This document shows, in pieces, positions 1 through 11,962 of a stretch of 64,000 nt of DNA (its first letter is position 1; each line of letters opens with the position of its first letter). Where the stretch lies: NCBI GenBank assembly GCA_021527695.1, contig JAKFAO010000008.1:1364001-1428000 (forward strand), in the 5' to 3' direction. Below the pieces are notes generated by a model. That model was not told the DNA's origin, ran no database searches, and saw nothing but the letters and a program-made list of their open reading frames with translations. This DNA is from Naematelia aurantialba. Lineage: Eukaryota > Basidiomycota > Tremellomycetes > Tremellales > Naemateliaceae. The position numbers and the translations under genes are program-made.

Positions 1-644
1 TACCAGCCCTTACAGTTGGATATCTCCTCGCCGGATGTTCTCACCATCTCCGATGCACTTCGGCACATTTCTGAACCAGAATTGGTACCCGGAGTGTGGA
101 GCCAAAGTCGGAACGCCAATGTGGACGCAATGAAGCAGGTGTACCTGGAGACATTCCCCGCGGTCTTGATCTTGCATCTGAAGAGGTTTGTCTATGATGC
201 CACTGAGAGCAGGGTGGTGAAGAAAGGCCGACCTGTGGCGTATGGTACTGAATTGATCATTCCGCCGGGTGCGTCTCAAGTCTCTCTTTTGCTGCAGATT
301 CTGATGTTGTGTAGATATCGTCTCGCCAAACCGCAGATCACCTACACCTATCAAGTATCGCCTCTTTGGAGGTCAGCTTAGCGCCAGGAGATGTACCCCG
401 AGCTGACTTCTCAGTTATCTACCACCACGGTGCCTCGGCGTCCGGCGGACATTATACGGTCAGTGTGTCCCGTCAAGACACGTCGGGCTGGATTCACTTT
501 GACGACGAGTCGCACGCGCCTGTACCTGTCGAGCAGGTTGTAGTGAGCGAAGATGAGGCGCGCGAAGGACGGAACGGAGCTATCGGCGTCGCGGCGAGGG
601 AGCGAGTAGGTTACCTGTTGTTCTACCGTCGCGTCAGGGTGTGA
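1..644 (+). CDS. Ubiquitin carboxyl-terminal hydrolase, USP10/Ubp3-like (3' part)
   Basis: This is the C-terminal end of a USP-family (peptidase C19) deubiquitinase; its 5' part lies outside the window. Visible family motifs are the LILHLKRFVYD block (about 172-205) and the catalytic-His block YHHGASASGGHYTV (about 418-462), followed by a C-terminal GYLLFYRR. The frame joins with introns at about 273-336 and 372-414; the second is 43 bases with a CTGAC branch-like site, and the joined product reads KYRLFGVIYHHG across it, as in Ubp3/USP10. Known relatives trim ubiquitin from transport and ribophagy substrates with the Bre5/G3BP cofactor. The paralogue assignment is inference, the USP family is firm. 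The gene converges on the transporter at 1236-2961. Confidence 0.85.
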
Positions 645-1235
645 GCAGTTGGAGGCGCACCTGCATCGATGGCAAGCTGCGGTGAGCAGCAAGAGGAAGG
701 TAGAGAAAGGACGAGAGTAAATGAAGAAGGGACGGAAGAAGAATTCATAGGGAAGGAAGTCGAGGAAGGAATGGCGGAAGGAAGCGGCGAGGAAAGAAGG
801 ATGAAAGGAAAGAAAGGGAGAAAGGCAGAAGGGTAAAACTCTCTCGCGATTGAGATCAGGAGGCAGATGGCGGTTTGGGTTCTTGGTCATTGGTCATTTC
901 GGACACTCCATTGCATTCATCATATTGGGAGAGCGACACGACCACAGGCACACAGTATAGGTTTATACGTAGGGATTGAGCAAGACGTGTTACATGGCAT
1001 GGAGTATATTGAGTAAAGCGGTTGCACTGGCCGTTTAAGGGACAGGAGAGCATAACGCGCATAATTCGGAAGGCACCACGGCGAGAAGACGTCTAAGGGC
1101 AGTGCATACCCAAGGGAGACACTCGTGATGCTCTTCATGTGTCAAGCTGCATCGATGAACAACTTCCTAATCCCTTATCTAAAACGTCTGCCCAAGGAGG
1201 GTGAGAAAAGTTAACTCTAAAATTATTGCCATCTA
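645..1235. other. Convergent intergenic region with purine-rich tract
   Basis: The 3' flanks of the deubiquitinase and the transporter meet here. From about 690 to 840 the plus strand is strongly purine-rich (GAAGGAAG-type runs). No coding or RNA gene is evident. Confidence 0.5.
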
Positions 1236-2961
1236 TCAATTCTTGCTGTCACCTGGCAGGGGCACGACAGCGACGGCCTCGGCGTCCTCGGTCTCGCTAC
1301 TCTCTTTAGGCTCGTCGAAAGCGCCGAGCTTGTCCTGCTTCCATATGTACTGGAGGACGTACGCGCCGCAGAAGAGGCAGACGACAAGGAAGACGAGGTT
1401 GATGATGCCGGTTACGTGGAGGGGCTGAGCGGTGGCATTGATGCCGAACGCGATGGCGGCCGAGCCCGACTCTGCGGAGCGCAACGTCGCAATGATTCGA
1501 GAGACACGAACCCCGTTGGCGGATCGGGGGAAGACGAAGCCAGCCATGTAGTAGTAGTAGCCGTATGCGGTGCCCTGCGCGGCGCTGATAATAGCAACAG
1601 GCACCCACATGGCCGCGAAGCCCGGAGTCGCCCAGTCATACGTCTGCGTCACGGTCAGTTTGTGGCTGTCGAGGTGCACGTTGATGGCGAGTAGCCAGAT
1701 CGCCGTGGCAATCAACACGAAGTTGAGAAAGCCCCAGGTCACGACGAGCTTGGCTCGCACGCTGGACCGCTTTTTGTCGAGGTATAGACCCATAAGCTGG
1801 AACCAAATTATTGTGAGGATCGGCTTGACGAGCGACGACATGCCCCGTACTCGCACGGAGAAGTCTGCCTTCTAGTCAGCACGAATGGCGCCAGGATGTA
1901 TCCGGAATGCAGCTTACGTTTGGCGAGATACGTCGAGTTCCACGAGGGGATAAACAGCGACTCGGACCACAGGAAGCACATGGCGATGACGCGTGGGTCG
2001 CGCAGTTCGAGGATCGTCAACCAGGTCTCCCGCCAGAACCCCTCGGCCGGCAGTGCTGGTACCGGCTTCCTGTCCTTTCGCTGCACCTGTTTAGGATTGG
2101 AGAGGAGCAACGACCAGAATGGTGCTACACAGTTGAAAGCGACAAAAGTGAGGTATGTCTACTCTCCCGATTAGTTTTAGAAGCACGCTGGGGTGAGACG
2201 CGAGCGCGAACCTTAGGCTTGAGACCTCCGACGACGTTGATATTGATGTTGAGGGCGAGGTTGATGGCCCCTCCAATACACGTTGACAAAGCAGATAGAC
2301 TCTGCCAGACACCGAGAAGGCGGCCCTTGCGTCCTGGCTCAGAGTAAATCATGATCTAAACCGAGGCGATGAGCTGCCGTCGTCACTGCCTGTGACACTC
2401 ACAATAGCACCCTCCGATACCCAGAACAGGCCCGAGGTGGCTCCACAGATGATCGCGCCGAGAATAAGGAACCACTGGGTGCCAAAGGCAGAGTTACAGT
2501 ACTTGCTGAGCTCAGCCGATGGACCACGATTCGCGCAGATCACTTACAAGAGCCGCAGCATACGGTGCATACCCTGCCGCTCCTATAGCGAGGGTAAGGC
2601 GGGGGCCAAGTTTTGACAGGCACCCCGTAGACACTAAGGCGGAGGGCACAATCAACGCGTATGCCACGGCCACAGAGGCGTTTCCAATCGCGACCTGCAC
2701 GGCCGTGAGCTTTGCAGACAGCCACGAACTAGTCTGTCTCCTCACATCGGCAAGACCACCGGCTCCAGTGGCCGACAGCGCCGCGTAGGCTCCTGGTGCG
2801 AGGAACGCAGCAACTCCAACGATAAAGGCCTGCATCAGAGTCCCGCGAAACCAGTGCACATGAGCAGGTCCATCCTCCTTCCTGTAAGCAACTTGGGCTT
2901 CGGGCACCTGTTGCGCTTGACCCAAGGACAAGTCGTCCTTTTCCTCTGGCGTGTGCGACAT
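1236..2961 (-). CDS. UNC93-like / DUF895 major-facilitator membrane protein
   Basis: Five exons rebuild an uninterrupted 508-residue protein: complement(1236-1864, 1918-2158, 2212-2355, 2403-2501, 2548-2961), all GT-AG. The N-terminal 40 residues are hydrophilic, then about eleven hydrophobic segments follow. Family hallmarks are WFRGTLMQAFIVGVAAFLAP near residue 40, a FGTQWFLILGA-type segment, TYLTFVAFNCVAPFWSLLL mid-protein, and FSVRVRG before a late helix block; these match fungal UNC93-like proteins of the major facilitator superfamily. The substrate is unknown. The C-terminal tail is acidic and cytosolic in prediction. It shares a 409-bp divergent promoter region with the Zn2Cys6 factor at 3371, so co-regulation is plausible (inference). 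A plasma-membrane location is also inference. Confidence 0.85.
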
Positions 2962-3370
2962 GATGTGAGCGTACTGGTTTGTCCGTCTCTGTGGACTTGG
3001 TGGGCTCAGTTTAGTCCGGCGCTATCCTGACCCTGGGCACCATTATGTATTCTTTGGTTATCTCTGCACTTTGCATCTTGGCTTGTCGGGGCGGATACCA
3101 GCCAAAAAAAAACAGAAGACAAAGAGAATAACCGACACCAGCGCTTGTCGTCTACCGAAAATTCCCAATCTTTGACCACCCTACGCCCACAGCTTGGTGC
3201 GCCCACATTATGCTTCAGCTTGCAACCCTTCCCAAACAGCAGCTCTGAATTTGTACCATATCACTCTGTGAGCAGAGTCAGCGGTGGTGAGCGATTTGAC
3301 AACGAGCAGAATGTGTATGCCACATTGTTATTGAATGAGTTCAGCCTGAAGCTTCGCTCAAGCGTCTGCG
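2962..3370. promoter_or_regulatory. Divergent promoter region, transporter / Zn2Cys6 factor
   Basis: The 409 bases between the two divergent start codons must hold both promoters. There is an A-run near 3104-3113 but I see no convincing TATA box or palindromic CGG-Nx-CCG site. Confidence 0.4.
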
Positions 3371-5932
3371 ATGCCCACGAGCGAAGCTGGTCTCTCAACC
3401 ACAGTGCAACCGCCCGACAAGCGTGTCTTTAGACGCAAACAGGGACCATTCAAGCGCTCGAGGACCGGCTGTGAGTGCTGCTAGGTGAGGACAAGGGGAT
3501 AAGCTGATTCCCGCCAGGTACGACTTGTAAGAGGTATGTCTGTAGGCAATTACAGTGCGCCGCCCGCCCCGGAGATTTGCCAACTGATGGGCCACATAGA
3601 CGCGGAAAGAAATGCGACGAGGAGTGGAGTGAGACCGGCGCATGCCAGCGCTGTATAGCTGGACAGTGGGACTGCAACGGGCGAACATCGCCGGTCAAGC
3701 GAGTGCGACATCAGAGCAGTGCGAGCACCCGGACCGCCTCTGCTGAGCCTGAGCCTCAGACAGGAACACCTAATAAAGTACCATCAGTCTTACCGCTGGA
3801 TCTTCCGGCACATGTGAACGCCGTGCCCGGGCAGCCCACCTCGCTTGGAGGCCCACCCGTAGCCCCTTCAATACAATCACAGCCTTCTATCGGTGTCTTA
3901 ACTTCGACGACTCTTCCCAGCATCCAGACTCAACCGTCACCTCTATCCGCCTTCATTCCCCATAATCAATACTCAACAACCTACAACAATCCTCTGAGTA
4001 CATGGACACTGCCTACACCCACCCCACTTGGTCCGCAACCATTGTGGAACTGGCCAAACTCAGGGGGCACTGCCGCACCCTCGGCCTTTCTCACTACTTG
4101 CGAAGACGGGAGTCTGGCGATCGACTCGACGCCACCGTCTTGGCCATCCAGTACAGGTGACAGCAACGCCGTGCAGGTCTGGGATGACCTCGATGCAATC
4201 TTTGGCAACGGGCAAATCGCCTCGGACAGGCCCTCTGCGTCCGGCGGTATGTCTGCATTTCACGCGGGTTCGAGAGTCCTCTTCATATCAAGTGACAAGC
4301 CACAACGGCAGGGAGTTTCCTTGGCAGAAATCTGTAAGTTGCCAAGGCTGAGCCAGAGACTGACGAGGCAGACGCACGTGTCGTGGAGTCATGGCTGGTC
4401 GGGTTGCCATCAGCAGCACGCGAGTATGCACGGAATAGAATCCTGGCCCTCCATGATTCGAACAGTATGTCGACTTGAGGCCCCGACGTTGGACCCCCGC
4501 CTGCCGCCCTTCATACTAAAATGTACCGTCTGTAGGTGTCATGCGAGCGGTGCGATACGCCGTCTCAGCAGCGTATATCTTCCTCTTCGCTTCGGATCCA
4601 CAAGGTCCCCAAGACCAACGTCCCAAACTTGTGGAGCTCGCATGTCGCGGCGCGGGATTAATTAAAGGCCAAACAAAGGCGTTCAACAGCAATAGTCCCG
4701 ATGAAGACTCAAGCACCAAGGGAAGCAATGCGATCCGCAAGATAAGGCTTTACGTTGATCATGTTTCGACTCCGTTTGCTGCGGATCTGGAGAGTACAAA
4801 ATGGACAGAAGATGCCATACAAGAGCTGCGGCAGGTTATTGTCACGGAGCAGAAGCAGTTGTCAGACTTGTATGTTCCCTTGGCCTTTATTGCCGCCTTG
4901 ACTTTGCTCATATACTTAGATTATGGGGTGTGATTGATTTGCAACTCGTTGAGGTGAATACACATTCGCAAGAAAGGCTCGACTTGGCTGATCGTGCAGT
5001 TCATCCGCGGAGGAGCGGCCCCGTCTTACAACATGCTCGCTCTTGGAGACCGCCTCGTGCGCAATTTCTTTCACGAAGACCATCCGGCAGTCACGCTCTC
5101 TCAGCTTCGCACATCCGACACCTTCTCACTGCGCCTGTTCGCGCTGTCTGACATCTCACGGTGCATCGTGAACCGCGGACGCAAGACGCTGTTCAACTTA
5201 TGGACAGATCACGGCTCTTCGAGCCTCAGCACGCCGCCTGAATCAACTTCGGTGGAGGAGGATGAGACGTGGTCGACTTATCTCGGCTTGCCGGACAGGA
5301 TTGTCATTCTTCTAGCTGAGGTGGTCAACCTCTGCGCAGATCTCAGCATCAGCAGCAAGACTTCGGTGCTCGCCCAGGCTGAAGAGCTCGAGGCGGCAAT
5401 AACTGGCTGGACACCCAATACATCACAGAGCTCAGCCACGCTGGAGTCTACTGCACTGGTCTCGCGTACCATCGCTGGCCAGCTGTGGCGGCTGTGCGCT
5501 CTTATCCTTCTCTACCAGGCAAGCCACCCCCTCCCTCTCCTCTCTCCCACTGCTGTTTTTATTCCCATTTTCTGGTCATATCACGCATGCGCTGACCTGA
5601 CCAAGTCGGTTCACAGGGTGGGTTCCTTACACCCGACACTTCGCCGGAGCAGAGACGAGATCCTCTCCCTCCTCGATGCTATCGCGCGGCTGCCCAACGG
5701 CGATTTATGGGGTTGCATCGCCCTCCCGGCGTTTCTGGCCGGCGCGCTGTCCATTTCGGACTCCGATAGGCAAAGATCCATGCGACATATGGTCCGTCCT
5801 GGTCCTGAGCGCGTGTGGCTAGATAACATCGCACTGGTGGAGAAGCTATGGGAGGAGTGCGATGAAACTGGCAGACTGGCAGACTGGCACGACAAGATGA
5901 CCAGGGAAGGGTTGAGCGTTGCTTTTTTCTAG
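3371..5932 (+). CDS. Zn(II)2Cys6 fungal transcription factor (Fungal_trans_2 type)
   Basis: A binuclear zinc-cluster DNA-binding domain sits at the N-terminus. Splicing 3371-3470, the 16-base exon 3518-3533 and an exon from 3600 gives C-x2-C-x6-C-x9-C-x2-C-x6-C at about residues 34-64, with TTCKRRGKKCDEEW in its centre. A Ser/Pro/Thr-rich linker of about 200 residues follows, then a long helical region to 5932 resembling the Fungal_trans_2 (PF11951) middle region; segments such as DRLVRNFFHEDHP and LSLLDAIARLPNGDLWGC fit. More introns lie near 4250-4560 and 4880-4990; one near 5519-5620 is unresolved because its donor would be GC or the stretch is coding. Position between the transporter and the formamidase suggests a local pathway regulator (inference). 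The zinc cluster itself is certain. Confidence 0.85.
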
Positions 5933-6488
5933 TTGTACAGTTTGAGAGCTGGAACCTGCATGTAACAACATGGACCATATACAGCCTACCGATCAGGTCC
6001 CTTGTGCCCATCCTACATCCAGCAGTCCATGCTCGTCTCCGACGCTCGGGCTGACCCGAAAGTTGACCCCGAACCGCAACTCTAAAGCTAAGCGCTTACA
6101 GCTCCTGTCGTCACGGTAATGATTTTACAGCGCGCATAGAGATGAATTTCATCGTATCCTCGTGTCCGCAGTTCTCCTGATGCTCTTGCCCTCGCCCCAC
6201 ACTCCACGCTCTATGTCTCAGCAGCTCACACCCGTCGGACCAGACTTGTCCCTACCTGCCGACCGGAGAAACGTGGACAAGCGTAACAATCTACCCCCGC
6301 CAACCGACACCGCGCCAGCACAACGGTAGGCTGTCTCGGCGCTTGAAGCGAGCAATTTTTCGACGACACTTCTTTGGACGTTCTCATGTCTCGTCAAAAG
6401 CATGCCGCGAGTCTCAACGTAGACTGCAAAGCTGTAGCCTAAAAGGCATTTCGTCCGTACGATCACCAGGCTCAGTACAGCACGGAAC
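5933..6488. promoter_or_regulatory. Spacer upstream of formamidase
   Basis: The 556 bases separate the transcription factor stop from the chosen formamidase start. A short open stretch starting ATGTCTCAGCAGC at 6213 could be an upstream ORF or an extra 5' exon; it does not join in frame to the amidase without further assumptions. Confidence 0.4.
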
Positions 6489-8639
6489 ATGCCTACAGCG
6501 ATTCATGAGCGGGCAACGGGCGAGTTGGCGCTGTCTGGAAAGCCTGGCCGTCCAGCGATGTACCCTCACCAGCTCCCCACTCTCATCTCTGTCGACCCTC
6601 ATCGCCCCGGGCAGGAGCAGGCAAACATCCATACACGGTGGCACCCTGATATCCCGTAAGTCATCCTTCACCTCTTCCCAATTGCTTGCTTCCTTCTTCC
6701 TTCGTTCATTCCTTCTTCGGATCACTGATCCTCCTATCCTCTTTCCAATATCCTTCTTTTCCTTTACCTTCTGCTCATGAATCAAGCGACGTTCGTAGGC
6801 ACTGCTGATCACTGAAACAGGGCCGTGGCAACCTTAGAACTGGGAAAGCCTTTCAATGTCGAGTGCCACGACTACTCGGGTGGGCAGGTGAAGAACGACG
6901 ATTGCGCGGACGACATTGCAGGAATGGACCATGATTCAGACCATCATCTGTCCGGGCCCATATGGGTGCCAGGCGCAGAACCCGGCGACGTACTTGAAAT
7001 TGATATCCTGGAGTGAGGGCTATCTCCTTTCTCATTTACCCTCTCTCGTGAACCGAGGCTCGGCCTGGATTCTGCCTTGCTGGTGTACGACGATCTAGAC
7101 GATGAGACAGAAAACAGACACTGATATGATCTCAACGTAGCCTCAGGCCATTCGAGACGCAACCGTGGGGGTACTGCATCACCGCTCACCAGCTGGGCTC
7201 GCTCGATGCGGATCTAGGCGGTGGGCAGACGGCGACAGCCAAATCTATCTGGGATTTCTACGGTATGTCTCGAGTCCATTCCCAAGTGTATTCGGACCTT
7301 GGTCCGTTCCTCGTTCTGACAGGAAGCAAAGGTACCGAGACATCATCACGCCACGTCCCGCATGTATGCTTCACCGGCCGGCCTCATCCTGGCGTACTTG
7401 GGACCGCCCCCTCACATGCCTTACTGGACGAGTGGAACGCTCGAGAAACCTGCTTGGCACATGAGATAGGTGACGAACTCTTGTCGCTTCCTAAACCCAG
7501 GGGGGCGTATGTTGGTCAGGCGCTGGACGACGAGCTGCGGGAGCGGATTTACGCCGAGGGCGCACGCACGGGCCCACCAAGGGAAAACGGGGGCAACATC
7601 GATATTGGCAGTGCCACCAGAGGATCAAAGGTGTACTTGGTAAGTCCCCGTCTACCATCTTTATCGTAAAATGTCGACTGACGATCATCGTAGCCGGTAT
7701 ACGTACCTGGTGCCAAGCTGTCCGTGGGCGACCTGCATTTCTGCGAGGGAGATGGCGAACCCACGACCGCCATTGAGATGGCGGGGATCCTCACACTTCG
7801 GGTGAATCTAATACGCAATGGCGTCAGAGATATAGGCGTTAGAGCACCAATCTACCAAGTCAGTCCGGATCCGCTGCACCCATTACTTTCTCCTCTCCAT
7901 TCTTTCTACCGTCCTCAAACCGCTACATCAACAAGAGCCGAGTGTCTCGACCATCAGTCTTGCCCGGCCCGTGTCTTTCACCGGTGTCTACCCTGTGTGA
8001 CATGAAGGCAGGAGCTGACTCGCCGCTTTAGACATCCCCATTAGAACCACAGTATCCTAACAAACTCGTCTTCACTGGCCTGAGCATCCTCCCGCGCGGG
8101 ATCCAAACAAACAGCAGCGGCATGGCCGCATATCGGGCTGCCGCATTTTCAGCCATGGACTACTTGCGGAAATGGGGATACACGCGGGAGCAGGCGTATA
8201 TGATCCTCAGTGCTGCTCCTATTGAAACGAAGGTACGTCACCTTGGGCCTCTTGTGCGGCCGTCCGATCTGTTCTGCGTAATCTCGTGCGCTCCCACTTT
8301 GATCTACCATGATGGTTCCCTTCCAAGGATCGTAGTATAGTTGTCGTGTACTGACACTTGGGACAGGTAGTAGCCACAGCCAACCGCCCCAATTTCGTTA
8401 TCTCCCTAGGACTGCCAGTGGACATCTTTGATTTCGACATTCTGCCTCGAAATCTCGCCAATGCACCTTTATCAATCGGTCTGCCAGCTCTTACATCAGA
8501 CACCCAGCGTGGCATTGTTACTGGGGAGAGTGTTTTGAATGGAGACGACAGGAACGCCAATAATGCGTCTTGGAGTGCCTTGGAGCGAAATGGGAACGGG
8601 CATGGTGGGCAGGTTGCTGGCAATGGGCATACATTGTAG
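6489..8639 (+). CDS. Acetamidase/formamidase (FmdA/AmdA family)
   Basis: Seven exons (6489-6655, 6821-7012, 7141-7262, 7323-7639, 7694-7858, 8032-8232, 8367-8639) give an unbroken 478-residue protein, close to the usual ~410-450 of fungal formamidases. Recognised blocks are RWHPDIPAVATLELG, FNVECHDYSGGQ, SRHVPHVCFTGRPHPGVLG, NGGNIDIGSATRGSKVYLPV and GDLHFCEGDGE; these define the PF03069 family, which hydrolyses formamide or short amides to ammonia and the acid. The ATG at 6489 is the first in frame after a stop near 6437. The C-terminal 60 residues are Asn/Gly-rich and probably disordered. It lies downstream of a Zn2Cys6 factor, a common arrangement for inducible nitrogen-scavenging genes in fungi (inference). 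Substrate choice between formamide and acetamide cannot be read from sequence. Confidence 0.93.
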
Positions 8640-8916
8640 TTTGGCATATTTTGCATGATATTTGCATGCTTAGAACAGGATCGCAGTGCTTATATGCGTA
8701 GACGTCTATGATTTCTGGACCTTGCGCGATCGGGGTTGCATCCAGCATGGACTCGATGCAGAACAGCGCATTCGTCACTCTTCGCAGCCTGCGCAGCCTT
8801 ATGTGCATTGCGATGCATGTCATGTTCTCGGCACAAATCCAACTCCATGCTGAGCAGAAATCTATAGCTCAGCAGAAACCAAGAGCCCTCTACCGCATCT
8901 ACGCCTCTTCTAAGAT

Positions 8917-11141
8917 CTAAGCTCTGACAAGGCTTCCCTCGCGATAGATGATCTCCTGAAGGTCATGTTCCATCTTCTCGAAAGCAGGCACTACGCCATC
9001 AGTCACCATTTCCGCTAAGAGCTTTTGAGAGATAGGTAGGCACGCACCACCGTAGGGCAGGATACTGTTGAATATGACTGCTCCAATCTCGGAAGTCGGA
9101 TCAGCAAGCCACCAGAGGTTGGCGATACCGCCCTGCTACTGTCAGCTCTGCTTGAGGCGTTGCCTGTTTGGACGGCAGGAGATGCGGACGCACCCATTCG
9201 GCGGAATATGCTCTTCGACCGCCGTGAACGTCCTCAAGGTCCACTACACCACCCGTTAAGATCCAAGCGAGCATGGAACGGAGACTGTAGAAGAGGTACG
9301 GGGTGCGCACTGAGGAAGGACAGGCCCCAGCCTTTCTTGATGCCGGGTCTGGCAAGTATCAGCATCCCAGTACTCTTGTACGTGAGACAAGTGAGGTGGG
9401 TGAGTTGGGCGAAGTGGACATACAGCATGACAAGTGCACTATTTGCCCTTTCGGTGTCGGTACTAGGCACGACAGCGTTGGTTCCAAGCCCGCCTTTGTC
9501 TGGAATGTCCGCGCACTGGTCCACGAACCTGCACATACGTTAGTCGGGCGCATGAAGCAATCGAGCAAGAAGAGGGGACTGACATGGCAGCAATAGTTTC
9601 TGAGCTCAAGAGGCGGTGACCGTTTGGGCCCTGTCCGCCGTTCAGCAGGCATGCGACGATTTGCAGGTAGTCGAAGGCTGTTGAGAACATGCCTCCTCCT
9701 CCTGACTGAAGTGGAATCTCCTTGATCCTGGGGGCATACCGTCAGCCGTCATCTCCTGATGGTGAGTAGTATCAGGGTGTGGTCCCTTGTAAGACCCAGA
9801 GAGTGGTGCCCAGAAAGGATGGTGAAGAGAGACGAAGGCAGGAGAAGAGGAAGGAAAGAAGGAATCGGCGTATAGACAGAGGTACGAGTGGTAAGCTTAC
9901 CCTCGAGGGTGAGTTGCGGGCTTGAACGACATTGTCGCTGCATCCCACGCATTCATGGGTACGAGCCGCTCCACTAGGTCCGGCCGGTCGACCAGTTCAA
10001 AGGCGGAATCCGTAAGACCAAGGGGACCAAAGATCTCCTCTGTTGAGCTTCAGCCTGAGGCCAATGAGCGCGATTAAACAGAAGGCTCACTTTGGCAGTA
10101 CTCGCCGAGTTTCAGGCCGGTGGCCCTTTCAACGGTGATGCCTGCCCAGTCCATGCCTTGCGAGCCTGTATCAGCACTTGATCGCAGGGGGAAGCAGCGG
10201 GTGTGTTTGCAGTTTTCCGTCTGTTTTCGGTTGTCTTGGGGGTGAGAGAGTTGTACTCACTGATACCGTACTCCCACTTTGTTCCGGGCTCGTTGACGAG
10301 AGGCTACTGAATGCTCAGCGTGTTTTATAACGCCAGGATGGATGCGCACCATGCCCAGATGCTGCATCCCGAACTACCTCGAGTTAGCATACGTTCTGGA
10401 CAGAGCACGTCGAGCACAGCTTACCTCCTGCTTGTCGGTCTGCCTCACCCAGTTGAGTAGGTGCTGGTTGTACCATGAGTAAGTGAACCCCGAAGTGTGC
10501 GTGATCAGATGCCGCAAGGTCATTGCTGTTCTACAGACCGCCAAGCGTCAACCTTACGGTCGCCTAATGGAAGGTTCTGAGGGGGCCATATGATAAAGCC
10601 ATGGGTGGGTTCGTAGGACTGTATGATGGAAAAAACGGAGGACGTACGTTGCTTTACGGGTCTCAATGTGCGTGGGGCTCGAGTCCACAATGATCTCGGG
10701 GGCTGCTAGTTCCGGAACTAGCTCGGCAATGGGCGCGTCGAGGTCCAGCACCCCGCGCTCAACAAGCTGCATGACCGCCATGGCCGTCACCAACTTGGTG
10801 CAGCTGAAGATTGCGAACACCTGCGTCACGCGACGACATATGGTCAGTGAATGAGGCATACCACAGCGAAAAGAACAGGCAAGGCGAGAAGAGCAGAGAT
10901 CAGCAGAGCTCATGATTGTGCTCCACGTTGCAGTAAATCAGGTATGACTAGTACTCACCCCGTCTCTCTCCATCTGGCGCTGCTCGGCGGTGCTCCTCGG
11001 TCCCGCCGCATTCAGGTAGATCATCTCTCCCTCCTTGTTGACGACCCCGACCACGGTCCCCGGATGTCCATTCTCCGTAGGGTACGCACTGAGGATCTCG
11101 TCGAGCTCCGCCGTCGCTTTGGCAGATAGACGCACCGGCAT
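8917..11141 (-). CDS. Beta-lactamase-like serine hydrolase (class C / EstB type)
   Basis: A multi-exon gene for an approximately 400-residue penicillin-binding-protein-like hydrolase. Exon 1 (11141-10959) begins MPVRLSAKATAELDEILSAY; exon 2 (10820-10648) holds the SxxK nucleophile motif as FSCTKLVTAM near residue 67. Exon 3 (10530-10425) encodes TLRHLITHTSGFTYSWYNQH, a family signature. Later exons read PLVNEPGTKWEYG, containing the Tyr of the YxN-like position, then GITVERATGLKLGEYC and PLQSGGGGMFSTAFDYLQIV; the end reads YREGSLVRA and stops at 8917. Fungal members are often esterases or transesterases acting on small lactones or polyketide thioesters, as in LovD; the substrate here is unknown. 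No signal peptide, so probably cytosolic. Introns are short, and exact borders of exons 4 onward are approximate. Confidence 0.85.
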
Positions 11142-11962
11142 TGATCACGAGCAGGTGCCAGGTGGAAGAGTGGGATGTGGAAACGTCCTTCAGCTGTTAG
11201 AGAATGCCACGGGCGCTAGGTCTACGATATGGCAGGTGCTGGTCGAGAGTGTGTCAGGTCGCTGACATGCATGACTTTGCTAAGCATATGACTCTGCGTT
11301 CGGCGCGTGAGATGCAGATGCTGAGAGACGGAGAGATTTACAACAGCGCTGCTAGCGGATACGACAGCACAGGCGATAAGGCACACGACCGCCGGGAGAA
11401 TCCGACGAGGCAGATTACCGCTAGCTTTCAGACTCATCCGGGGCCAGTGTTTCCCCTACCTTACCTCGATCGGGACGCCGGAGGTGAGTTGTTGCAATAG
11501 CAGGTTCTGCCTGGGCCGGAAGGTCGGCAAGGTCCCACCGGGGGACTTGCACTTTGGCTCGCTTGCGTTGTGGACGTCGTCCTCATACCCTGTCAAAATC
11601 TTCTCGGTCTCTTTGGCACACTCTCGAGTCCCGGCCCCAACATTGGTATATGAGAGGCTCGTATCGAGATAACAACGCTGTCTTTCGTCTGAAGGTGGCT
11701 CAACATACCTGCTCTGTGCCTCATGTCAATTATCAGATGTGCTGCAAAGATGCGCATGCTACCGAGCACTGCTGGGTTGTTTATGTAATTGGAGGTAGCC
11801 GACGCTTGCCGTATCAGCTGACGTGGCATTACCTCCTTGTCAAGAGTTGGCCGAGTCGGCGTACTGCTCGACTTTTTCTTCACTTCTCCCTGTAGACCTA
11901 CTCGAAGATCGCACCTCTTTCCTCCTCATTTGCTCGAAAAGAGGTCAGATTGGCAGCATAGG
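11142..11962. promoter_or_regulatory. Divergent intergenic region, hydrolase / PDX1
   Basis: About 820 bases lie between the two divergent start codons. No conserved ORF. Open frames here lack homology-like content. Confidence 0.4.

Noticed and set aside
8160..8230. Similarity of WGYTREQAYMILSAAP in the formamidase to RGYSREEALHLESLTT in array gene 5
   Set aside because: It is part of a conserved amidase helix; resemblance is short and most likely chance.
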